64,000 nucleotides of DNA, from positions 1-64,000 of the forward strand of contig CAVOKZ010000030.1 of assembly GCA_963696625.1 (NCBI GenBank), given 5' to 3'. The stretch comes from JAWVFN01 sp963696625 (GTDB taxonomy: Bacteria; Actinomycetota; Thermoleophilia; Solirubrobacterales; 70-9). Within the stretch, counting starts at the first letter, position 1. Each line of letters starts with the position of its first letter. The position numbers were made by a program, and so were the translations under genes. The notes beneath the pieces were generated by a model that searched no databases, was not told where the DNA came from, and saw only the letters and a list, made by a program, of their open reading frames with translations. Positions 35,522 to 43,119 of this stretch are shown piece by piece.

Positions 35522-35974
35522 CTATTCCTGCTCGGGCGCCGGGGCAGCGGGCGCGGCAGTCTCGGCGGGCGCCTCTGGCGCCGGCTCGGCGGGAGCCGCG
35601 GGAGCCGGCGGCGCCTCGGCGGCGCTCGGGCGCTCGGCGCCGGGAGGCGGCCCCGAGCCCGAAACCGGCGGCGGGGTCGTCGGCGTCTCGGGATCGACCT
35701 TGAAGACGCGGAAGCGCAGCGCCGCGTCGATGATCTTCAGGTTGTGGTCGAGCCCTTCGAGCAGGGCGTTGTCGCCGCTGAAGCGGAAATAGCGGTAGTC
35801 GGCCTCGTTTCGCCGGCGGATCTCATACGCCATCTTGCGCATGCCCCAGTTGTCGGCGTGCTCGAGGGTGCCGCCCGCCTCGATCTGGGTGCGCACGTCG
35901 GTCGCGACCTTGTCGCGGTCGGCGTCGGCGACCTCGGGGTCGAGCATCAATACGAGTTCGTAATTGCGTGCCAT
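35522..35974 (-). CDS. rpsF: ribosomal protein S6 with a Pro/Ala/Glu-rich tail
   Basis: bS6, binds S18 and 16S rRNA. Seen: start MARNYELVLMLDPEVADADR, WGMRKMAYEIRRRNEADYRY, FSGDNALLEGLDHNLKIIDA, ALRFRVFKVD. The normal fold ends near residue 95; the remaining 55 residues are almost entirely Pro, Ala, Glu, Gly and Ser, a disordered tail longer than usual. The ATG at 35974 is the family start. Confidence 0.95.
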   Translation of the reverse strand: MARNYELVLMLDPEVADADRDKVATDVRTQIEAGGTLEHADNWGMRKMAYEIRRRNEADYRYFRFSGDNALLEGLDHNLKIIDAALRFRVFKVDPETPTTPPPVSGSGPPPGAERPSAAEAPPAPAAPAEPAPEAPAETAAPAAPAPEQE

Positions 35975-36034
35975 AACTAGCGGCGGGCGACTATAGCGGG
36001 GGGCGAGAAGGTCCGCAGCGGCCCTCAACCGTGC

Positions 36035-36388
36035 GTGAAGCTCGATCAAATCCGCTGGGACTCGGTCGCCAAGATCGGCGCCGGCGCCCTGCTCGCCGTC
36101 GCGGTCGCGACCAGCGCCCCGTCGCTGCTCGGCTCCGAGGAGCCCGAGCCGCTCGAGCCCGATGTCGGCCTGCCGCAAGTCGCAATCCCGCCGCCGCCGC
36201 CGCCGGCGGTCGCGCCGTCCAAGCGGCGCAAGAAGAAGCCGCGCAAGGAAAAGCCGCACAAGCCCCGCCACAGGCCGAAGGAGCCGGCAGACGACGCCCC
36301 GGTCGGCCCTTCGCTCGCGCCGCCGCCGGTCGTCGCCCCCGCCGCCCCCGCCGGCTCCGCCGAGGACTTCGGCTTCGAGCAGCCGTAG
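36035..36388 (+). CDS. small membrane-anchored Pro/Lys-rich protein, function unknown
   Basis: 117 residues. Seen: a possible membrane anchor or signal segment in IGAGALLAVAVATSAPSLLG, a run of prolines, a strongly basic stretch SKRRKKKPRKEKPHKPRHRP, and a Pro/Ala-rich end. No domain is recognised. It is divergent from rpsF with a 60-base gap that must hold both promoters. Composition bias makes it hard to exclude a chance frame, but the start, the anchor and the stop before hicA are consistent with a gene. Confidence 0.5.
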   Translation: MKLDQIRWDSVAKIGAGALLAVAVATSAPSLLGSEEPEPLEPDVGLPQVAIPPPPPPAVAPSKRRKKKPRKEKPHKPRHRPKEPADDAPVGPSLAPPPVVAPAAPAGSAEDFGFEQP

Positions 36389-36393
36389 CTCAC

Positions 36394-36602
36394 ATGAAGC
36401 CCCTGAACCAGAAGCGAGCCATCCGGTTGCTCGAGCCTAACGGCTGGAAACGCGAGGTCGGCGCCAAACACAAGGTGAAGATGAGCAAGCCCGGGCACCG
36501 GCCGGTGACCCTGCCGACGCATCGAGGGTCCGACTATGGCAGGCCCTCACAGGGATGATCCTGCGCGAAGCTGGAATCGATCGGAGGACCTATGAAGCCT
36601 GA
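36394..36602 (+). pseudogene. hicA: HicA-family toxin, frameshifted
   Basis: mRNA interferase of the HicAB toxin-antitoxin type (dsRBD-like fold). Seen: MKPLNQKRAIRLLEPNGWKR, a central VGAKHKVKMSKPGHRPVTLP with the catalytic-type His, then THRGSD. A one-base shift near 36543 is needed to reach the family end GMILREAGIDRRTYEA and the stop at 36600-36602. The stop overlaps the hicB start. If the shift is real the toxin is dead, which fits a broken antitoxin downstream. Confidence 0.75.
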
Positions 36603-36717
36603 GCGAATTGAATACGTGGTCCGCGTCCACCGCGACACTGATGGTTCTCTGTGGGCAGAGGTGCCAAAACTACCCGGCTGTCTCGAGGTCGGCGAAATGC
36701 GCGTCAGCGTTCCGGCC
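36593..36717 (+). pseudogene. hicB: HicB-family antitoxin cut by an IS481 insertion
   Basis: Start MKPERIEYVVRVHRDTDGSL then WAEVPKLPGCLEVGE, the N-terminal half of HicB. The reading changes to MRVSVPA and meets the insertion sequence at 36718. Joining the flanks across the element does not restore a clear HicB C-terminus, so more damage is present. The ATG overlaps the hicA end, as usual for the pair. Confidence 0.7.
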
Positions 36718-37769
36718 TAGGTGTAGTTCCTAACCACATTGTTCATCCGGGCCTCCTTGGAGGCTGGGGGTGTCATGCCACCCAGATCCAAGGAGGAACA
36801 CCGGATGAAGATTCACGCTAACGCCAAGCTCGGCCCGAAGGGCAGGGCGATCATGGTCAAGCGCGTCGTCGAGGAGGGCTGGTCGCTCACCGCGGCGGCC
36901 GAGGCCGCCGGGGTGAGCGAGCGAACCGCCGGCAAGTGGGTCGCCCGCTACCGCTCAGAGGGCGAGGCAGGTCTATACGACCGCAGCTGCGAGCCCCACT
37001 CGGTTCCCCACGCCACCCCGGAGGACCGGGTCGAGGCGATCGCGGCCCTGCGGCGGGTGCGCCTCACCGGGGCCGAGATCGCGATGGCGCTCGGCATGGC
37101 GATTTCGACCGTCTCGGCGGTCCTAGGTCGCATCGGGCTCGGCAAGCTCGGCGCCCTGGAGCCGCTCGAGCCCCCCAACCGCTATGAGCGGGCCCGCGCC
37201 GGCGAGCTGCTTCACATCGACGTCAAGAAGCTGGGGCGGATCGGCCACCGAGGCGCCGGGCACCGCGTCACGGGCAACCGCGGCAAAGGGCAGCGCTCAC
37301 GCGGAGCCGGCTGGGAGTACGTGCACGTCTGCGTCGACGACGCCACCCGTCTCGCCTACGTCGAGGTGCTGGCCAACGAGAAGGCAACCACCGCGATCGG
37401 CTTCCTGAGGCGAGCGGTCGCCTTCTATCGCTCGCACGGGATCGAGGTGACGGGCCTGATGACCGACAACGGCTCCGCCTACCGCTCCACCACCCACGCG
37501 ATCGCCTGCCGGGCGTTGAAGATCAAGCACATCCGCACCCGCCCCTACCGGCCGCGCACCAACGGCAAGGCCGAGCGCTTCATCCGCACGATGCTCGGCG
37601 GCTGGGCCTACGGGGCGATCTACCGGGACTCGGCGGAGCGAACCGCGGCTCTATCCGGCTGGCTCAGCTTCTATAACTGGCGCAGACCACACGGCTCCCT
37701 CGCCAAGAGGCCGCCCGGAGCTCGGCTCGCCGAGCTAAAGGCGAACAATGTGGCTGGTTCTTACACCTA
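36718..37769 (+). mobile_element. IS481-family insertion sequence
   Basis: Imperfect terminal repeats starting TAGGTGTA and containing CCACATTGTTC at each end, 23 of 29 positions matching when the flanking CC is included. The 4-bp sequence GGCC is duplicated on both sides (36714-36717 and 37770-37773). One transposase gene fills the element. The intact repeats, duplication and frame mean it could still be active. Confidence 0.88.
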
Positions 37770-37770
37770 G
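36805..37770 (+). CDS. IS481-family transposase
   Basis: DDE transposase, 321 residues. The start ATG 36805 has AAGGAGGA upstream; homology begins at MKIHANAKLGPKGRAIMVKR. Seen: HTH in WSLTAAAEAAGVSERTAGKW, integrase core with the three acidic residues in LLHIDVKKLG, MTDNGSAYRS and NGKAERFIRTM, and the C-terminal FYNWRRPHGSLAKRPP. The TAG stop lies at the element's very end, its last base coming from the duplicated GGCC target. Confidence 0.93.
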   Translation: MKIHANAKLGPKGRAIMVKRVVEEGWSLTAAAEAAGVSERTAGKWVARYRSEGEAGLYDRSCEPHSVPHATPEDRVEAIAALRRVRLTGAEIAMALGMAISTVSAVLGRIGLGKLGALEPLEPPNRYERARAGELLHIDVKKLGRIGHRGAGHRVTGNRGKGQRSRGAGWEYVHVCVDDATRLAYVEVLANEKATTAIGFLRRAVAFYRSHGIEVTGLMTDNGSAYRSTTHAIACRALKIKHIRTRPYRPRTNGKAERFIRTMLGGWAYGAIYRDSAERTAALSGWLSFYNWRRPHGSLAKRPPGARLAELKANNVAGSYT

Positions 37771-37772
37771 GC

Positions 37773-38062
37773 CACTTGGCGCGAATCCGCCGACCGTGAG
37801 TGCCACCTTCGCGCCCACCGGCATTCTCGTTTCCTATGAACTAGGCACCGGACCGGAGACGGCGGCAAGCAACGTGTCCGTGAGCTCCGACATTCAACGC
37901 GACATCAGCAACCACAAGACGATCCGAGACCCTCCGCGGAGGGTTCGGTTCTATTGCCCCTCCCGGCTGCCAGCGCACCGATTACCGCCGGGGTGAGGGC
38001 GTACTCGGAGCGCGGTGGGACGCTGGGCGCGGTGCTGGTGCGGGTCGAGGAGCCGTGACGGC
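37773..38062. other. intergenic region after IS481 with a palindrome
   Basis: No confident gene. It contains the probable right part of the disrupted antitoxin locus and a perfect 16-bp palindrome ACCCTCCGCGGAGGGT at 37929-37944 that could fold at the end of otsA transcripts, though no T-run follows. On the minus strand about 37980-38010 reads SEYALTPAVI, reminiscent of a winged-helix regulator motif, too short to call. Confidence 0.5.
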
Positions 38063-39538
38063 CTAGCCGACCGGCGAACGCCCCTCGGCCTTGGCGCGGA
38101 TGTCGGCGAGCTGCTCGTCGATCCAGTCGCCGGGGTCGCGTTCGGCGATGATCTCGCGCAGGCGGGCGGCGCGCAGGCTGCGCTCGTCGGAGCCCATGGT
38201 CAGCGCCCGGAACATCGTGTCGGCCTGCTCCTGGATGTCGAACGGGTTCACGGTAAGCGCGCAGTCGCCGAGCTCCTCGTGAGCGCCGGTGTTCTCGGAG
38301 AGCATCAGCACACCGTCCCGGGTGTTGACCGCGGGGGCCTCCTTGGCGACGAGGTTCATGCCGTCGAACAGCGAGTTGACGATCAGCAGGTCGAACTGCT
38401 TGTAGCGGGCGACGGCCTCGTTGAAGTTCTCGTAGATCCGCAGATCGATCGGCATCCAGTCGGTGGTGCCGTGGCGGTGGTTGACGACCGCGACCAGCGC
38501 CTCGATCCGCTCGAGGTACTCGGCGTACTCGGGGACGTCCTGTCGCGAGGGCTGGAGGTGGGCGATGAAGGTGACCTTCTCGCGGAACTCGGGGTGCTGC
38601 TCGAGGAAGGTGTCGAAGGCGGTGAAGCCGCGCAGCACGTTCTTGGAGAGGTCGGCGCGGTCGACGCGGATGATCAGGTGGTCGCGGCGGCGGCGCAGGA
38701 CCTCGGCCTCGTACTCGGCGACCTCCGCCGACTCGGCCGCGTCGTAGAGCCGCTGGTTGTCGATCGACAGCGGGTAGGCCCGCACCCAGGTCTCGCGGCC
38801 CTCGTGGAAGACGGCGCCCCGCGAGTGGTCGACCTCGAGGTCGAGCAGCTCCTGGCAGCAGTGGAGGAAGTTGCGGCAGTAGGCGGTCGTGTGGAAGCCG
38901 ATGATGTCGTTGGCGAGCAGGCCGCGGTAGAGCTCCTCGCGCCAGGCGCCGGGGAGGATGCGCCAGCTGTCGGGCTGGCTCCAGGGGATGTGGACGAAGT
39001 GGTGGAGGAAGGCGTCGGGGCGCGCGAGCCGCACCTCGCCCGGGCAGGTGTAGAGGTGGTAGTCGTGAAACATCACCAGCGGGTCCTGCTGGCCGTCGAT
39101 CGCCTTGACGACCGCCCCGGCGATGTCCTCGTTGACGACCTTGTAGCCCTGCTCCCAGGCCTCGAACTCGGAGCGGCGGATGTCGGGAGCGTTGGAGAGG
39201 TCCCAGAGGTAGTGCTGGATGAACCAGAGGATCGGGTTGGCGATCACGTTGTAGAAGCGGTCGTACGCGGCCGGGTCGTGGGCGACCATCATCACCTCGT
39301 GGGCCGAGCCGTCGAGCTCCATCGGCGTCGGGCCGTCGCTCTCCTTGGCCACCGCCTGGTCCTCGTCGGTCATCGCCGAGGCGATCCACAGCGCGTGGCG
39401 GTGCGCGACCAGCCCGCTGAGCGCGGTCACCAGACCGCCGCCGCCGCGCCGCACGGTGCGCTCGCCGGTCGCCTCGCTGCGGCCGAACTCCGCCGGTCCC
39501 CGGTTCGAAACGATCGTCAACGGTTTCTGATCCGTCAC
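38063..39538 (-). CDS. otsA: trehalose-6-phosphate synthase family (GT20)
   Basis: Joins UDP- or GDP-glucose with glucose 6-phosphate. Seen: LTIVSNRGPAEF, RRGGGGLVTALSGLVA (glucose-6-P loop), WFIQHYLWDLSNAPDIRRSE, FHDYHLYTCPG, FVHIPWSQPDSWRILPG, IIRVDRADLSKNVLRGFTAF, DLLIVNSLFDGMNLVAKEA and SENTGAHEELGDCALTVNPF. 491 residues, intact, no fused phosphatase. No otsB is seen nearby; a related GT20 activity such as glucosylglycerol-phosphate synthase cannot be excluded. It is followed upstream by treT on the same strand. Confidence 0.9.
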   Translation of the reverse strand: MTDQKPLTIVSNRGPAEFGRSEATGERTVRRGGGGLVTALSGLVAHRHALWIASAMTDEDQAVAKESDGPTPMELDGSAHEVMMVAHDPAAYDRFYNVIANPILWFIQHYLWDLSNAPDIRRSEFEAWEQGYKVVNEDIAGAVVKAIDGQQDPLVMFHDYHLYTCPGEVRLARPDAFLHHFVHIPWSQPDSWRILPGAWREELYRGLLANDIIGFHTTAYCRNFLHCCQELLDLEVDHSRGAVFHEGRETWVRAYPLSIDNQRLYDAAESAEVAEYEAEVLRRRRDHLIIRVDRADLSKNVLRGFTAFDTFLEQHPEFREKVTFIAHLQPSRQDVPEYAEYLERIEALVAVVNHRHGTTDWMPIDLRIYENFNEAVARYKQFDLLIVNSLFDGMNLVAKEAPAVNTRDGVLMLSENTGAHEELGDCALTVNPFDIQEQADTMFRALTMGSDERSLRAARLREIIAERDPGDWIDEQLADIRAKAEGRSPVG

Positions 39539-39616
39539 AACTGACAGCCTAACCGGGCGAGTTTCAACACCTGCGACATTTCGTGAACCTAGATCCCTCT
39601 TGAGTCAACCCCACTC

Positions 39617-39633
39617 AAGGGGTCAGACCCCTT
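39617..39633. repeat. palindromic repeat AAGGGGTCAGACCCCTT
   Basis: Perfect 8-bp arms around a single A in the 120-base gap between treT and otsA. A matching core GGGGTCTGACCCC occurs inside a gene at 49914-49926, and a degenerate GGGGTAAGACTTCAGTC-type form lies near 54290. It looks like a dispersed palindromic element. Confidence 0.8.
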
Positions 39634-39658
39634 GGTGTGGGGGGGCTTAGATTGGGTG

Positions 39659-40900
39659 TCAGGTTCCGAGATCTGTGAAGAGCTTGAGCCAGTCGCGCAA
39701 CAGCCGCGGGGTGAGGAAGTGCTGGCGCGCGTGCTCCTTGCCGGCGCGGCCGAGCGCCATCGCGTGGTCGTCGTTGCCGAGGATCTCGAGCGAGCGCTTG
39801 GCCGCCTCCTCGGGGGAGTTGACGAGGAAGCCGCTTTCGCCGTCGACGATCTGCAGCGGGATGCCGCCGACGTTGCCGCCGATCGTCGGGCGGCCCTTCC
39901 ACAGTGCCTCGGTGACGGTCAGCCCGAAGCCCTCGCGGATCGATTTCTGCATGCAGACCTCGGCCGCCGACTGGAAGGCGTTGACCTCGATCGCGCCGAC
40001 GTTGTTCAGGTTGTTGAGGATCTTGATGTCGGGGTCGTCCTGGGCGTACTCGACCGTGCGGTTGAAGAAGTCCCAGCCCTCGGGGTCATCGGTCGCCATC
40101 GAGCCGACCAGGGCCAGCTGGGCGTCCTCGATCTCCTCGGTGACCAGCCGATAGGCGTCGATCACGCCCTGCGGGTCCTTCCACGGGTCAAAGCGCGAGA
40201 CCTGGCAGATCAGCGGCCGGTCGACGTCGATGCCGAACTGGTCGCAGACGAAGCGCGCGTCGTCGGGGCTGAGCGCCATGTTCTTCGGCGACAGGGGGTC
40301 GATCGCGGGCGGGATCAGGTTGATGTTGCCGTCGAGCCCGTCGGGCACGTACTGCTGCATGTGCCAGACCGTCGCGTCGTACTCGGAGATGTAGGGCAGC
40401 ATCTTCTCGATCGGCTCCGGGTTCGGCTCGGAGAGGTCGATGTGACAGCGCCAGATCCACTTCTTGGCGCGGTCGGCGGCCATGCGGCGCACCATCACCG
40501 GCTGCGGGTCGTGGACGATGATCACGTCCCAGTCGTCTTCGAGCGCGTCGGCGTTGATCTGGTTGTAGTGCTCGAACAGCTCCCACTGCTCCTCGGTGAG
40601 CGTCGCCGGGTCTCCCTGGAGCGAGTTGTGCAGGAGCTTGGTCGCGTTGAAGAACTCCTCCTTGCCGTGGATCACGCGCCAGTAGGTGTCGAGGCCTGCG
40701 TCGCGCATCAGCGGCACCAGCGTGTAGAGGATCTCCGAGACGCCGCCGCCGAAGGCGGTCGCCGAGAGGTGCAGGACGCGCTTGTCCTTGAGCGGCTCGA
40801 CCAGCTCGCGGATCTCGGCGATCAGGCCCTTGCCGCAGATGTGCGTGTAGTCGCCGAGCGCCTTGTGGGAGAGGTGTACTTCCTGAAGCAAGGCGCGCAA
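39659..40900 (-). CDS. treT: trehalose synthase TreT (GT4)
   Basis: Makes trehalose directly from NDP-glucose and glucose. Seen: LHLSATAFGGGVSEILYTLV, GLDTYWRVIHGKEEFFNATK, VIIVHDPQPVMVRRMAADRA, WRCHIDLSEPNPEPIEKMLP, FDPWKDPQGVIDAYRLV, and the donor site QKSIREGFGLTVTEALWKGR with PTIGGNVGGIPLQIVDGESG. 413 residues. The start appears to be TTG at 40900; an in-frame TGA lies just upstream. Together with otsA it gives two trehalose routes in one locus. A 61-bp dispersed repeat sits 32 bases upstream of the start. Confidence 0.9.
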   Translation of the reverse strand: MRALLQEVHLSHKALGDYTHICGKGLIAEIRELVEPLKDKRVLHLSATAFGGGVSEILYTLVPLMRDAGLDTYWRVIHGKEEFFNATKLLHNSLQGDPATLTEEQWELFEHYNQINADALEDDWDVIIVHDPQPVMVRRMAADRAKKWIWRCHIDLSEPNPEPIEKMLPYISEYDATVWHMQQYVPDGLDGNINLIPPAIDPLSPKNMALSPDDARFVCDQFGIDVDRPLICQVSRFDPWKDPQGVIDAYRLVTEEIEDAQLALVGSMATDDPEGWDFFNRTVEYAQDDPDIKILNNLNNVGAIEVNAFQSAAEVCMQKSIREGFGLTVTEALWKGRPTIGGNVGGIPLQIVDGESGFLVNSPEEAAKRSLEILGNDDHAMALGRAGKEHARQHFLTPRLLRDWLKLFTDLGT

Positions 40901-40931
40901 ACCTACCGGACATCAACCGCCGCCTCCATAT

Positions 40932-40992
40932 ACCGCCGCCTCCTCCGCTTCGCGTCCGGGGGCGGCGGTCGAGGGCTCTCCTTGAATGGCCC
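40932..40992 (-). repeat. 61-bp dispersed repeat, copy A
   Basis: Starts GGGCCATTCAAGGAGA and ends GGAGGAGGCGGCGGT on the minus strand, upstream of treT. It matches copy B at 55147-55207 in 56 of 61 positions. Confidence 0.88.
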
Positions 40993-41003
40993 TTATCGGC
41001 CGG

Positions 41004-41912
41004 TCAGGAGATCCGGGCAAACGCTCTGTCGAGCGACTCGAGGATCGCCGCGTGGAGCTCGGCGTTTGCGGCGCACACGCAGGACATCTGGAAATCGTGG
41101 CCGGAGCCGAGTAGGGGCCGGTCATCGAGTGGGTTTCCGTGGCAGTCGCTGACGATCACCCCGGCCTCGGTCAGGCACAAAGCGGCCGCTGCGAGGTCGT
41201 AGGGCGAGTTGTTGAGGACGGCCCCGCCGCCGACCTCCTCGAAGCGCTCGCGAGCGCCGGGGATCTCGTCGACGATGCGTGGGCCCGGCTCGATGTAGGC
41301 GTCGAGCTGCCCGGTGATCAGCCGCGTCATGTCAAAGGTCGCCGAGCCGAGGTCGAAGGTCGAGCCGCCGACCGAGGAGAGGTCGACGAGCTCGGAGAGC
41401 ACGTCCATCAGCAGCATCGTCGGGCGGCCGCGCAGGCCGTAGGTCCAGAACATGCGCTCGAGCTCGGTGTTGGGCGATAGCCGCGGCGCCGGCTCGACCC
41501 CGCCGCCGCGCTCGGCGACGAAGCGCTCGCCGCTCTTGATCTCGACCACGCAGCCGGCCTCGACATCACCCATCTTCGGCTCGCCGTCGCCGAGCCGCGC
41601 GGCGGCGACCGAGACGCAGCACGACTCGAGCCCCGCAAGCGCCGGCCGGGTGCCGTCGATCGGGTCGACGATCAGCACCCACTCGTGGTCGGTGCCGCCG
41701 ACCATCCCGCGGTCCTCGGAGTAGAAGGCGACGTCGGCTTCGTGCTCGGCGAGGAACCTCTCCATGAACGACTCGGCGCGCTCGTCGATCGCGAAGGTGA
41801 CGTCGCCCCCGGCGCCCAGCTCGTCCCCGTGGGCTCGGCCGGCGTGGGCGCCGAGCTGCGGGAGGACCTCCTCGCGCAGCGCGCTCGCGAGCTCGACTAC
41901 CAGCTCCTTCAC
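41004..41912 (-). CDS. inositol monophosphatase family protein
   Basis: Mg-dependent sugar-phosphatase fold. Seen: GGDVTFAIDERAESFMERF, the metal-binding SEDRG, the signature VLIVDPIDGTRPAL (D-P-I-D-G-T), GGSTFDLGSATFDMTRLITG and PYDLAAAALCLTEAGVIVSD. The usual WDxAAG near the end is replaced by PYDLAAAAL, which keeps the Asp. 302 residues. Substrate unknown; the trehalose genes next door suggest a sugar or polyol phosphate, which is inference. Confidence 0.87.
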   Translation of the reverse strand: MKELVVELASALREEVLPQLGAHAGRAHGDELGAGGDVTFAIDERAESFMERFLAEHEADVAFYSEDRGMVGGTDHEWVLIVDPIDGTRPALAGLESCCVSVAAARLGDGEPKMGDVEAGCVVEIKSGERFVAERGGGVEPAPRLSPNTELERMFWTYGLRGRPTMLLMDVLSELVDLSSVGGSTFDLGSATFDMTRLITGQLDAYIEPGPRIVDEIPGARERFEEVGGGAVLNNSPYDLAAAALCLTEAGVIVSDCHGNPLDDRPLLGSGHDFQMSCVCAANAELHAAILESLDRAFARIS

Positions 41913-41922
41913 GCCGGGCGGA

Positions 41923-43119
41923 TCAGCCGGGGCGCGAGCCGAGGGTGACCTGGACTTCGGTGTGCTTGCCGCCGCGGATGACCTCGAAGGTCACGGTCTC
42001 GCCCGGGTGGCGGTCGGCGACGAGGCGGGCGACGTCCGAGCTCGAGCCGACCTTGGCGCCGTCGATGGCGACGATCACGTCGCCGCCGGTGGTCACGGGC
42101 TGCGCCTGGAAGCGGATCTTGTCGCTGCCGCCCTTGAGCCCCGCGTCGGAGGCCGGGCTGTCGGGCTCGATCTTCGAGATCAGCGCGCCCGAGTCGACGT
42201 CGAGGCCGAGCTCGTCTGCGAGCTGCGGGTAGACGCTCTGGGTGGTGACGCCGATGAAGGCGTACTCGACCTTGCCCGAGGAGCGCAGCTGGTCGAGCGA
42301 GTAGTGGACGGCGGTGATCGGCACGGCGAAGCCAACGCCGGCGTTCGAGCCCGACTGCGACTCGATCTGCTGGTTGATGCCGATCACCTTGCCGTCGGCG
42401 TTGAGCAGCGGCCCGCCGGAGTTCCCCGGGTTGATCGAGGCGTCGGTCTGGATCGCGCCGTCGATCGAGAAGTTGGTCAGCGAGGGGATCGTGCGGTCGG
42501 TGGCGGAGATCACGCCGATCGACAGCGACTGCTCCTCGCCGAACGGGCTGCCGATCGCGGCGACCGGCTGGCCGACGGTGATCCCCTTGCCGTCGGAGAG
42601 CGCGACCGTTTGCAGGTCGAGCCCGTCGGGGTCGATCTTGATCAGCGCCACGTCGGCGTCGGGGTCGATGCCGACGATCTCCGCGGACACGCGATTGTGG
42701 TCGGCGAGCTCGACGAAGATCTCCTGCGCCTTCTTGATCGCGCCGCCGCCGGCCTCGGCGCCTTCGCCGCCGCTGGTGACGACGTGGGCGTTGGTGACGA
42801 TCTCGCCCTCCTTGGAGATGATGAAGCCGGAGCCCTGGCCACCCTGGGCGCCGCCGAGGGCGCCGCTGCCGCCCGTCGAGCTGAAGATCGAGAGGATCGT
42901 GACCACGGCCGGGGCGTCGCGCTTGTAGATCGCCTCGGGGCTGAAGCCCTTCGAGGACTGGACGACGGCGTCCTCGGCGGAGCTCGCGGTGTCGGTCGTC
43001 GCCGTCTCGGTCGGAGTCGTGACCGCCTCGCCATCTGAGGAGTCGTCGCCGCAGCCGGCGAGGAGGGCGACGATCGCGGCGCAGAGTGCCGCGACGAGCG
43101 CGAGACGCGCGAGCTTCAC
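41923..43119 (-). CDS. HtrA-like serine protease, lipoprotein form
   Basis: Envelope quality-control protease. Seen: signal peptide with lipobox LLAGC, an acidic Thr/Ser linker, trypsin-like domain with His in SKEGEIVTNAHVVTSGG, Asp in IGIDPDADVALIKIDP-like sequence, Ser in DASINPGNSGGPLLNADGKV, then one PDZ domain with GVTTQSVYPQLADELGLDV and GLKGGSDKIRF. 398 residues, catalytic triad complete. The start overlaps the sensor kinase stop by four bases, so the protease is coexpressed with its likely stress sensor. Confidence 0.94.
   Translation of the reverse strand: MKLARLALVAALCAAIVALLAGCGDDSSDGEAVTTPTETATTDTASSAEDAVVQSSKGFSPEAIYKRDAPAVVTILSIFSSTGGSGALGGAQGGQGSGFIISKEGEIVTNAHVVTSGGEGAEAGGGAIKKAQEIFVELADHNRVSAEIVGIDPDADVALIKIDPDGLDLQTVALSDGKGITVGQPVAAIGSPFGEEQSLSIGVISATDRTIPSLTNFSIDGAIQTDASINPGNSGGPLLNADGKVIGINQQIESQSGSNAGVGFAVPITAVHYSLDQLRSSGKVEYAFIGVTTQSVYPQLADELGLDVDSGALISKIEPDSPASDAGLKGGSDKIRFQAQPVTTGGDVIVAIDGAKVGSSSDVARLVADRHPGETVTFEVIRGGKHTEVQVTLGSRPG

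Noticed and set aside
37929..37944. Strong bidirectional terminator
   Set aside because: The palindrome is perfect, but neither strand has a following T-run, so it is noted only as a palindrome.
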